A stretch of DNA of 64,000 nt from Sympetrum striolatum. Taxonomy: Eukaryota > Arthropoda > Insecta > Odonata > Libellulidae. Positions 48,635 to 59,408 of the stretch are shown one piece after another. The number at the start of each line of letters is the position of its first letter. Position 1 is the stretch's first letter. Under the pieces are notes generated by a model. That model ran no database searches. It saw nothing but the letters and a program-made list of their open reading frames with translations, and was not told where the DNA came from. Made by a program: the position numbers and the translations under genes. The stretch spans positions 6,138,001 through 6,202,000 of the forward strand of contig OX388348.1 of the NCBI GenBank assembly GCA_947579665.1, given 5' to 3'.

Positions 48635-48700
48635 AGGTTAGATGGAAGAGGAGACTCAATCTCGCCTAATAAAGACCCTAATAATAATTATAATAATTTA
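48635..48700 (+). repeat. 3' tail of a dispersed retroelement, second copy
   Basis: GGTTAGATGGAAGAGGAGAC, CTCAATCTCGCC, then TAATAAAGACCC and a short (TAA/AAT) tail. Same block order, strand and tail type as 11622-11717, but lacking the six to seven bases that follow GACT there. Confidence 0.6.
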
Positions 48701-50349
48701 AAATAATGGAGATTGAATTTTTAGTGGAGGAGACTCTGTAGACTTAACTTTCCTTTTTCGATCTATTGGTTTGGAAATAATTATCGCCAGGCATTTGCTA
48801 TCCTACCGAAAGTTTGAGGCGTATGTTACGATCAAGACTGTTACAGTAGTATTTATCAATTGAAATTTCTTCCTTGAGAATCAACGGGAACTTCTGCTAG
48901 CATTCATATAGAAAACCAAACCGCCATTTCTGGCGATTTTTTTTTTTTGTTTTTTTTTCTCTCATCAATTCTTAAATATTTTTTGAAATTTTGCCTTTGT
49001 TTCCAAAGGTATTCAGAATCCTCGGATTTATTCATCAATTAGTAAATTTATGATTTATAATTTGCTTGCATTAGTTTAAATGCTTTATTTTTAATACTAT
49101 CCAGTTATAAATATTTTTATTTATGTTCATTTTATATGTATTTATATTTCTCATCAGCTTTATATTAAGATTGCAGTTTTTAAAATGGTTTTATCCTCCC
49201 TTTCAATCATGCATATGTCCACCTACACTCATGTAATGCCCACTTAAGAAATCCGCTTTTTCAGTCCCGCATTTCCTATTGTGTTATAATAAATATGGCG
49301 ATTTCCATTCTATTTCAAGTTCCGCCGACGTAGAGTTCCTCCGCGTGCGTGGAAACAAGCCTCGAAGAAGAGAAAGGGGTCGTGGGAGACGGACGAAGAA
49401 CTGGAGATTGAATCGATGGCATTCAAAGAACCGGTGTGCGGATCGTTTACTCGCTTGTCAACCGGCGAACGTATCTCTGATGGGTTTTTGTGTTCGCCGA
49501 TGGCTCTTGTAGAGGTCGATAGGGCACATAATGGCATCATTGGTCAGTAATGAGGGTCGTGTTTTCAAATAGCCGCTTCCTACTTTGTCCGAGGGATCCG
49601 TTCCATTTTTAATACGACTGGAGTAAATGACCTCTTTGTATACAGATTGGGAGGGATAACAAACGGCCCTTAAAAACGGAGCCGCTCCGTTGCCTTGGTG
49701 ACCGCGTCCGGGATCAGTGAAAAATGTATCAGCCGCCGCACCATATTTTTTTCAATGCGGTGATTTCTGGAATTTAGCCTCCCCTTTCTTTTTATCCGAT
49801 ATAAAAAGGTTGGCGGAACGAGGAAATCGCTTGCTCTTATTAAATTTAGATTCGGCGATGCCTGAAACATATACTCTCAGCTGTAGTAGGGGCGATATGG
49901 CTCGTCGAAAAAGTTAATTAAGACATTAGATACTGCATGTCCCAAAACGCCTGACTATTCACTTCTGCGTTTATTGTAACGTATGGATTTAAATATGAAT
50001 TGGCGGACTCATCACCAAATGTTTCTCATTTTTCTTTGTGAAAACGCAATATTATTCTAGACCATTTATCTTCGCAAATTGTATGGAGTTTCGTTCATAA
50101 AATATTAAAACATTGAATTCTACTCTTATAATCCATCACCTCATCTCATCGTTTCTACCGAAGATAATATACGCATGATTTCATGAGCCGAGTCAACTCA
50201 AATGAAAGTCAGTCGTAGAAGTTGAGAAGCCTATATAGCATCATTTTCAGACGAATACAAAATATGACAAATTAACCATTTTACAACTGTAATGTATAAA
50301 ACATATGCCCCATACTCCAATCACATCACCCTATTCTATTATTTGATAA
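48701..50349. other. Non-coding DNA with GC-richer patch
   Basis: Poly-T runs near 48939-48960. A GC- and CpG-richer patch lies at about 49300-49920, with overlapping frames on both strands (for example 49279-49512 plus and 49540-49310 minus) and no recognisable domain. Confidence 0.5.
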
Positions 50350-50482
50350 GGCTCCCTGATAGTCATGTGGACAGCGCGTTTGCCTTCGGTGAAAGCGGTC
50401 CCGGGTTCAAATCCCGGTGGGAGCCAATGTGCAAAATGACTTAAGCCGTCGAAGAACTTTTAACAATACTACTACTACTATT
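50350..50482 (+). repeat. tRNA-derived SINE with (ACT)n tail
   Basis: GGCTCCC (50350-50356) is exactly complementary to GGGAGCC (50419-50425), as in an acceptor stem. A good Pol III A box (TAGTCATGTGG, 50360-50370) and B box (GGTTCAAATCC, 50404-50414, within a perfect CCGGG/CCCGG T stem) are present. Three extra bases between acceptor stem and A box and an unfoldable anticodon arm rule out a normal tRNA. About 40 bases of unrelated body follow, ending in an ACTACTACTACTA simple tail at 50468-50481. That combination is the SINE layout. Confidence 0.7.
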
Positions 50483-52739
50483 ATTTGATTTTGTGTCAAA
50501 AGCTAAGCGAAAAAGTAAAATTTCACAAAAATTCTTGATAACGTTTATCAAATTCTAATTTAAAAGTATTCTTAACAGACTTTCCTGGCATTTGCACCAG
50601 AATGACGATAAATAATAAGAATTTTGTCCTTCAAATGAATTATTCCTAAATAATAGGAGTAGTCCTGTTTCAATCAAATAGAGATAAACACCATAATTAA
50701 CTTTTGCGGTAAAAGTACTAAAACGCTGCCTTTTTGAGTTTCTAAGAGGGAATACAGGAGAGGAACGTATTATTCTAGGAATTTTGATGGATTATGTTTT
50801 TTTTAATTTTTGAATTTCGGGGAAACCACAAGAATGCTCTTCAGTGTTGGATATTTCCTTATTTCTTACTAACTTAATGCTCTACTTCCTTCCAAGTCAT
50901 ACAAGATAATTAGCCTTATAAGATACGATAGCCTTCTCTGTCTCCTAAGTCCTTAAAATACAGCTTAACTTAAACTGATTAAATTAATTAAAGTTTGATT
51001 TAACCTTCCATCAAATTCTCTGTCAAGTCAAGAGGAAAATGATATATATACTAAATATATATACTATGTTTTTTCCAGGAATAATTAAAATTTAATATGT
51101 TTTTATGTAGATAAATCATTGGAATAATCAATCGTATCGTTTTATATCACATATATTAGATATTTTAGTTAATAAAAGGTGTCTAGTTGAATAGATGATG
51201 TATATCTATTTAGTAATAACCGACAAATAGTGACTGTTGGAATTAACATTCCTAGCAGAGTAGATGTTCGTAGCTCACACCTCGCGTTGATTGGTTGATG
51301 GAATCCAACTGACGGTATGAAGTGGAGTCATTAATCAAACAGTTTAACTGTACCCAAAGGATCATTGTTTCTCAGCATATTGTTAATTACATTTGTATGT
51401 GTAAATTTTCTTAGAATATTGAAATTTAAAAAGCATCCGGATACCTATCTATATCAGAGCTGCGTACATAATCTGATATCAAATTTAATTCTGTATATCT
51501 TAGAAAATGCTCTTTGCCGCTTGTAATGGCATTTAAGCGAAAATTAATCTGTAACGTTAATTAACTAAGTGATGGATATTTTATCTGAAAGATATGGGAC
51601 CGCGAATCATCCCCGATTTTTTCGCAGATAAGGTTACCACTATAAAAAAATGGCATGGAATAAAACTTAGATTTTAATCGAAAAAATATGAAAAAAGATA
51701 ATGTTCTATCAAATTATAATTACTTCACCTCGGTGCCACTGTAATGTTAAATAGAAATATTTAGAACTCCCATGGAGCTTCTAATCTACGCTCAAACTTG
51801 GCTTGGCTACGTCTCAAACTTTCCGTTTAAAGGCCGTACATTCTATCGCATTATGTATTTTTCCAATATGTAAATATGAAAGTTTCATATGAATATCTTA
51901 GTTTTATTCAACTCAGATTTCCAGAGATAAAGTTAACTCAAATGTCATTCTTAATTTATAACTTCAGCACGACTTTCCCCACAGCATCCTTCGGAAAGAT
52001 CCAACCAAGTAATTTCTTCAAATCAAAGAAATTCTTCGGCTTATTGGGAAATTCTTGAATGAACCTTGGAGTTGATTTGATATCTTGAGGGGAAACATAA
52101 TTGTGATAGCGGCGTTGTCCTCACTAAGCGAACAGGTAGGCGTTTCCATATTCTCGAGTGGTTAGACTAATGTAAGTCACCATAGTCGTCGATTGTTTCA
52201 AAATGGATGAGACGAATGTACGAATGCATTGAGTGAATTCCTTCAGGGATAATTTTGTTTCGGTGTTTTTTCTGCTTTGTGTGATATCTTTAATTTTTGT
52301 GAAATACGATAGATATACTTTATCATAATAATTTACGCGATTTAAAGCTTTTTATTGATTTATTAATGGATTTAAGCCCATGTATACCGATACTCTATTT
52401 CGCGAAACGTAAGTTATGTCGCTGCTTGCAGCAATGTGTTAACATCATTTATGTTAAGACATTAGGATAATGAATTTTATCTTCCGTGATTTAAAAGCTG
52501 CAATGATTCCCGCTGTTGAATTCAGTATGAGTGCCGACATTCAGGCTCCTTTGCAGATTTTGGTTTTTAAATCTTCAAGGAAGATAGTGTTGATTTATGC
52601 ATACAGTGAGCAGCTGAAATAAAACCAAACCCAGAAGAAAACGTCCTCTCTATATATAATCTTTTTGGTACACAGATGATACAGGACACGGGATGGGAGC
52701 GATTAGAAGATAGAAGAGTGATTCAAAGGATAAATTCAG
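50483..52739. other. AT-rich non-coding DNA
   Basis: No gene, RNA or repeat recognised. Small AT dinucleotide clusters near 51041-51065. Confidence 0.55.
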
Positions 52740-54290
52740 TAAATCATCATCTACCATTTTCAATCCGACATTGGATGTAAGCCTCCCCAAGTACTTTCCA
52801 AGTTTCTCTGTCCTGAGCTTCTCGTTGCCAATACTAATTACTTGATTTTATCTCTATTCCACCTATCCATAGGTCGTTTTCTTGGTCTCTTCACATCTCT
52901 TGGTATCCAGTTGAGAACTGCAGATGTCCAACTGTTGTCGTTTCTTCTCGCTACATGGCCGGCCCACCTCCATTTTAGTGATCTTATCTTATCTATGATG
53001 TCTGTAACTCCAGTCATCATTCTCACCCAAGAGTTGCATTTCCTGTCTCTTCTTGTGATTCCCAGCATACATCGCTCCATGCTCCTTGCGTTGTCTGAAG
53101 TCTCTGAGTTATTGCAGCATTTAACTCCCAAGTTTCACTAGTATAGGCCGGGACAGGTAAAATATATTCGTTGTATACCCACCTCTTCAAAATCATGGGC
53201 ATTCTTGACTACAGAATGTGGGAGTCCCTACCAAATGTGCTCCAACCAAGTTTCATTCTTCTGTTTACTTCATTAATCCTGTTTAGCTCTTCTGTTGTAA
53301 CCAGTTGTGCCAGGTATGTGTACTCCAAGCCAACATCCAGAGGTTTTCCTTGAAGTTTGACTGGCTCTTGCACTGCAAAATAATTTTACATTACCTTTGT
53401 TTTTGTTAGGCTTATCATGAGTTCTGTCATCTGTCCCGCTGTGTTTAGCTCTTCAAGTCTTGAAGTTAGATCTTCCGCGTTGGCTGCAAAGAGAACTATA
53501 TCATCTGCAAAACGGAGGTGACTGATGTACTTCCCATTTACTCTTAAGCCCTTCTCTTCCCAGTCAAGGGTTTTAAAAGCTTCTTCTAATATGGCTGTGA
53601 ACACGATGGAAGATAGAACGTCACTTTGTCGAACTCACTTCTCAATATTGAATTCATCGGTCTCTTCATGCAGCATTACAGAAGCTGTGGCATTGTCTTA
53701 GATACTGCGCAAGAGATGGATGTACTCAGAATTTATCCCTTGATATTTCAGAGCTTTCAGAGTGGAGGAGGTACTTACCGAGTAGAAGGCCTGTTCGTAA
53801 TCCACAAAGCAGAGGACGAGTGGCATCTCGCACTAATTCGTTCTGTTAATAATTTCCTGTAGAGTGTGGATGTGGTCCATAGTGCTGAAGTCTTTCCGTA
53901 ATCCTGCTTGTTCTCTAGGCTGGGCTGAAGACAGGGTTATCTTAAGACGTTCAGCTATTATCCTCATGAATGTCTTACAGAAAACTCGAAGGAGGCTAAT
54001 GGGGCGATAGTTCTTCAAATCTTCTTTGCTTCCTTTCTTGTGCAGAAGGGGAATCCTTGCGTGGTTCCATTCCTTATTCCAACATTTATTTTAGTCAATT
54101 ACTGAATAATTGTGCTAAAACATTGGCAATCTCTCTTCCACCAGCTTCAGATACTCCACCAAAACCCCATCTGGGCCTCCTGATTTCCAATTCTTCATCT
54201 GCTTAGTCGCCGTCATTACCTCTTCTGGGAGAATTGAGAGGCGATTTTGTGAGTTTTGTTTTTCTTCTTGGTTGTCCTCTTCAGCATTTC
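52740..54290 (-). mobile_element. RTE-like non-LTR retrotransposon, 5'-truncated and decayed
   Basis: Reading the minus strand from about 54290, reverse-transcriptase blocks occur in order, in shifting frames. First comes a pre-finger region with KNWKSGGPDG (about 54200-54165), then KNYRPISLL (54015-53989). Motif A follows as FVDYEQAF (about 53800), with the catalytic D of FVD kept but the later AFD changed to AFY. Motif C is RFADDIVLF (about 53516-53490), intact, inside a 72-codon frame that continues into the thumb. Last is a C-terminal tail at 53131-52838 with KWRWAGHVARR and a WNWIPRD-PR-RP-RW block, as in RTE-like LINEs. The endonuclease domain is missing, typical of 5' truncation. In-frame stops and frameshifts (for example near 53720 and between 53385 and 53132) make it inactive. 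A GATGATG string near 52743-52750 may be the 3' tail. The plus-strand frame at 52842-53141 is a shadow. Confidence 0.85.
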
Positions 54291-54484
54291 AACTTCAGAG
54301 AAATTATATTCTCAGATGATGTAACCGATATAATGCGACCCCTCTGTTATAAACCTAGGCCGTTCTGATACTGCGAGAAATATTAGGGAAATAGAGGCTA
54401 CAGCGAATGGTTTCGAGAATTAATTTTTTCTGCGAATGGTACGCGAAGGCAACCGTTTAGGAAAATAGAGTCAAGGTGCTTGCA
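54291..54484. other. Short non-coding interval
   Basis: No LINE coding blocks are readable here. It may include the degenerate body belonging to the tail at 54485. Confidence 0.4.
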
Positions 54485-54537
54485 CCCCCTGCCACACGCC
54501 GAAAGACGGCTTGCAGGGTTCTTACATAGACATAAAC
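54485..54537 (+). repeat. LINE/SINE 3' tail, copy B
   Basis: CCCCCTGCCACACGCC, AAGACGGCTTGCAGGGTT, then ACATAGACATAAAC. It shares block order with 19854-19902 and the minus-strand copy at 33590-33633. It lies upstream of the RTE-like element and in opposite orientation to it, so it is not that element's own tail. Confidence 0.6.
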
Positions 54538-57500
54538 AATCATACATGCCATGTGATTGTACCGTATCTGTTTGGCGCATCTTTATACGTATTAAAAGGA
54601 AACATAATAATCTATGAACCATTGATCATCTATGTTCGCAACAGTAAATCTGGCTAATGTTAGCCTATCAAAGTTATAGGAATTATATTGAAAGAATAAG
54701 GACAGGAAATACATTTGCAAGTTAATACACATGTATAGCTACCATCAGATTTTTCTACTTTGATGCCGTTTAACTCCATAATTGTAGTTTTTCTCCAGTC
54801 CGTATATATCATTACTCTTTATGGGTACTGAAAGCAAGGCGAAAGGCATTTAAAAATGCTTAGAATCTGATTGTTAAATTGAACCGAATCAAAGAGACTC
54901 GAACTCAAAAATAGCCTTATTTACCTGGAATGGCCTGAGAGGAAAATAAAGTTAGCTGTCAAGCAGAAGTTTGCTTTGATGACAAGAACTGAAAATATTC
55001 AGTTCTTGCAATATGGTCACTCTTCTTCGGAATACATTTCCAACTCTTTTTTCTTCCATTAAAAACTTCGATCCATTATTCACCTCTTAAATCAATCCTA
55101 AATATGGTTTCTGGAAACTGTGTTTGTCTCTTTTGCATTTGGAGCTTGGTAACTCTGTTATCTGCTATTGTGTTATTTTGTGTTATCATTATTTAATTTT
55201 TTTATCATTTCTATTATTATTTTTGTCGATCGTCAAGTGTAATTTAATATATTAAAAACTAATTTTCTCTTTTATTCTTGTTTTCCTGTGCTGAATTAGT
55301 ATGAAGTCAATCGACTTGAATTGGAAGTTTACTCTGATAAGAGTATGACAGTTCTACTATTTTGCATTGCGAAGAATGTGAAATTGAGTCGAAGTGTATT
55401 GAATTATTGAGGAGGAATTATGCGTGTTATATAAACGAATGCACGGGCATAGGAAAAATATAATAAATATGCACGAAGATGTAGATTGCTTAAACATTAA
55501 CCACTGCATTGGAAACAGGGACTTATCATAGTTCTTAACTCCTTTTCCTTCTAATTGGAATGCTTAGAATTGATAATGCCAATCATTCCCGTGTTATTCG
55601 GATGGTAAACTTGGAAACCGATGTGAGCAGCATCCGTCAGGAGCACTTCTGAAATATCCGACGAAGACAACTAATTGACACGCGTTCCTTCGGATACTCG
55701 CAGTTCACTCGGAACGAAAACTTGGGCCAATATTTCGCCTTGAATTGGTCCAAAGTAGCAGCCCTCGCTTTAATTACATACCTCCAGCCAAGTTAATCTT
55801 GAGGAGACAACCCAAAGGCACTCGCGACCCGCCAATCACTCCTCCGCTACTGTCAGAGCCATCTGATGGACTTCGCGTGTACCAAGCTGAGTCTTTGAGG
55901 AGTTAGCGGAGTTTCTTCAGGGTGTTATCGGGGAGTGGAGGAAAGTGGAATTACCTTTCACATCTCGGCTAGCGGTCCGTCGCAGGTGTATGTTGGGAAT
56001 AATGGACACGATAATTAACGGCAAGGCTGTCGGGTTTCAGTTTAATTGAATTCCTCGGCGGCTGTTTACTTTGACCGAGTTCACGTGAAATATTCAGCTC
56101 TGCGCTACGCGATATTGTGGACGGAAACAATGTAATTTTTGTCCTCCTCCTGGAAAACATATTAAAAACGGATGCGATTTTAGGCTCATTTCCTGTACAC
56201 CCGAGAGATCAGCGATGAAGATCTCTCGCCCAATAAATTTGATACTTTTTGGAATGTAAACAATTGTGATAACTTCAAAGAAACCGCAGTAAATTTAGGA
56301 AAAATCGATAACGGAGACATAATTATTTTATTTTGTGATGATTTTTATACTTAGGTTATAAACATCCTTTTTGATTTTTTAAGTCCCAGTGTTTTCATGT
56401 ACTCATCCACAATGAAAAATTTACTATAACCTCTTTAGCATACTACTGGAAATTCAACAGTAAATTGTGGACCTAATAATTCTATGAATTCAATTAACAG
56501 TGAGCTGCAATCAATTGTATGGAAGTAATATAATTTGACTGCGATGTTTTTGTAAGGGAATAGCAAACGCAATGAACCAAATCTTCCTGGTCTCACGGTC
56601 TGAAATTAAAGTAACCTTCCTTTATCGGTCTATTCATACGTCTAAAATAAGATGCTAGTGATGGATTTTGGCCATAATATAAGTAACGTAGTCGTGTGGA
56701 GCTCCTAAGATGTGCACATTTTAGAAAGTTGTTTTACTACTGAAGTTGAAGTGTACGTTCGAAGAAAATTATAGAGTTACTTAATCTAACTTATCAGAGT
56801 ATGCATAAATGAGAAATGTGAGTTTCATTACGTGATTCACTTGTGCGCTGTCAAGATTTTATGTTTTAATCATTGCATTTACAATCAATATCCTTTTAGA
56901 AATAAGTATGCAGCTTGTATACCTTCGAAGCTATTCTTAATGATTGCCTTTATATAAGCAGTTAAGCGAATGTATCCTCTCGAAGAAACAGCTAATGAAA
57001 TTCCCTGGCTTATATTGCCAAGATATTCTTCAAGAATGCCATGTGCAAGTGTATTTTGTGTGGTACCATTGGTACTTTTATTACGAAATCGATTAAATTA
57101 ATCCGCAAGAAATTTTACATCACTTAATTCCGTCCGGAATTTCTCAATTCTGCAGCATTTATCGAATCTTCTTCGAGATAATCTCTCAACAGCACCACCA
57201 ATGATACACCAATGGCCAGCCACGCGTAAACGATTTCATATTCGCCTTTTCTTCATCTTTCCCCTTTGCAGTCCTCCGCAATTCCCCTCTCAGTCTGTCC
57301 GTTACTACGCTTTTATGTCTCTCCCCTTTGAAAGCATGCCAAAGGCCGTTATCATCTTTATCTTTGTCTCCCAGCGATGAATGGACCAAGTGCATTTAAG
57401 GGAGGCCTCGGACTGCAGTCGTCCTAATTCGCTGCAGACGCATGGAAATTATTCGAGGAAGGGAAACTTTTTCGAAATGGCCGTCGCGGTGGGGATGCTG

Positions 57501-57960
57501 AATAATTTTCTGAGATATAGTTGAACTTTTCGATGAATATTTGTGTCCTTGGCAATTCCGAAAATTTCCATAGGGTTCAAAGCGGCGCCACTGTCGCTTA
57601 CGCACTCGGGTCCTTGAGAGTGATTCGCGCTATGTTAAATCACGTGATAATGGTGTTTAACATTTCTTGTTAAGCCCTGCACTCACGAGCATTTTACCAA
57701 TCATTCTTAGCCTTGGCTATGAAAGAATCATTAGTCTTTAATTTACTTTTTTCTATTTGCGATTGACTTCTGCCGCGAACAGAGCTTTTTAATTGAATTT
57801 TTCGACGAAAGCGCAAATTTCTTTGATGAAAATATTCCCATAACAAGTCTTTAGACATACGCAAGCTCTCATTTTAAAAATTAAGAGCGAAAACTTTTAA
57901 TAGCTTTACGTTAAGGCTCTCAAATATTTAAAAATAGAAACGTATCTCACTTGCACTTTA
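54538..57960. other. Non-coding DNA with two GC-richer patches
   Basis: AT-rich except for patches at about 55620-56170 and 57180-57620. The first includes homeodomain-type TTTAATTACA, CCAATCA and many CpGs. Frames in the second, on the minus strand (57395-57186 and 57605-57396), have no recognisable motif. Possible regulatory DNA by composition only. Confidence 0.45.
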
Positions 57961-57962
57961 TA

Positions 57963-59406
57963 CAGTGAAACCTGCCTTTATCGGAATACATATGGACCAT
58001 ATTTTTTCCGGATAAGACAGTTTTCCGCGTAATGCAGGGGTCAGTGATGAATGAGAGGCTTCATTTAAACACGTCTCTATGATTCGATCAGGTCTGAGAT
58101 ATTTGACTAAAATAATTCATTTTCAGGTAATGCGAAAAATGACATCATCAAGTATGTTATATATAGTATTATTTAATGTAAAACGCATAAAATATATCTT
58201 ATTTACAAGATACGAACTTAGTCTGTTATTTTTGATTGTTTTAGCTTATTTTCACGTATAATTGAATCTTCTACATTCACAATCGCTTCATTAAGAATAT
58301 TTAATAAATCTGAATCACCTTAATTTAAACTACAATTAACCAAATCTTTTAAAGTTTTTAATATTTCTTAATACGATTCTTTCTTGTTGTCATTATTTGA
58401 TGAATTTAAATCTTCGTCCGACTCACTCTCAGAACCACTCTCTGTGGGAAAATTTAATACAATTCACTATTATGGCAGGAAGTTTTCCTGTTAGAACGTA
58501 AACTGAGACTTGAAAAATAGGTAAGAAGGCTGTGAATATATTCGTTTCTGTTGGTCACTTGCCACCTCTGTTTAGAATACCTCCAAAAACCTTTCGAAAT
58601 TATTTTACCTTTTTCAAAATCTTTCTTTAACACCTCCTTCTTCTCTATAGACCTGCATATTGCCACACTTTACCTCTTGCAGCTCCGTCACGGATAGTTT
58701 TTATTGTTCAAAACTCTCAATTAATGCCGACTTATCTTTCTGTGATATCACGTTACGTGGCACTGTGTCAAATGCGAGATTTGAAATGTTCGAACCGTGG
58801 TCTCGAACCAGCAGGCCCGAGAAATAGCAATTGCTCGCCGTTTTCGCCTTCCTCCTAAGAATGCATTCGCGAAATATTCTCTCTGATGCAGAGAGGGTTT
58901 TTTAATGTGATGTACTAACTAACTCGGCTCTTCCCGCAGCCGGCACTTCCTTCCGCCACCGCAAAACAGTTTGGTTAGTTATGTATTGAAGAAGTCGCCG
59001 ATGCAAGGCGCCTGAGGTTTTCCGCTCATCGCAACGGACGAATCCCGTCACCAGGAAAACCCGCCTTAACGTGGGAATTGTCAGCCCTTTCCATACGTAG
59101 AGATACAAGCAGCAGACGAATCTTCACTTCGTACTTTCAATTCTTCGCGTCTTCCATATGCCCTCTTCGGGCCGGACCTATTGGTTCCGCTTTTCCCATC
59201 CTCTTTCCCATCTTACCGCTTTTCGCCTAGGTATTCCGCACAACAAAGGTTAAAACATACGAAAATCTATTCCGTTTCCGCGTTAGACAGTTTCCGTTTA
59301 AAGCGAAGTTGGAATACACTAAACTTCGTATATTGGGACCAAATTTTCTTTCCGCATAAGACGGGTTTCCGCCTTATACGGGTTCCGCTAAAGACAGATT
59401 TCACTG
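57963..59406 (-). mobile_element. pogo/Tigger-type DNA transposon, inactive
   Basis: The element is flanked by TA on both sides (57961-57962; 59407-59408). Its left end CAGTGAAACCTGCCTTTATC pairs with the reverse complement of the right end, CAGTGAAATCTGTCTTTAGC, and both continue CGGAA. Sub-terminal repeats of TTTCCG...CGCATAAGACGG type lie near both ends. On the minus strand, an N-terminal piece with VISQKDKSALIESFEQ (about 58750-58703), like the CENP-B-type helix-turn-helix of pogo/Tigger transposases, precedes an acidic Ser/Glu tail (ESGSESESDEDLNSS, about 58440-58400) and a final helical segment. The DDE core between them is absent or unreadable, and stops interrupt the rest. At 1.44 kb it is shorter than a typical full-length element (usually above 2 kb). 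The segment at about 58790-59130 is unrecognised and GC-richer. Confidence 0.8.
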
Positions 59407-59408
59407 TA

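Noticed and set aside
50350..50425. Functional tRNA gene
   Set aside because: Acceptor and T stems are perfect, but extra bases before the A box and an unfoldable anticodon arm exclude a normal tRNA.
52842..53141. Plus-strand 99-codon frame
   Set aside because: It is antisense to the well-recognised C-terminal part of the RTE-like LINE on the minus strand.
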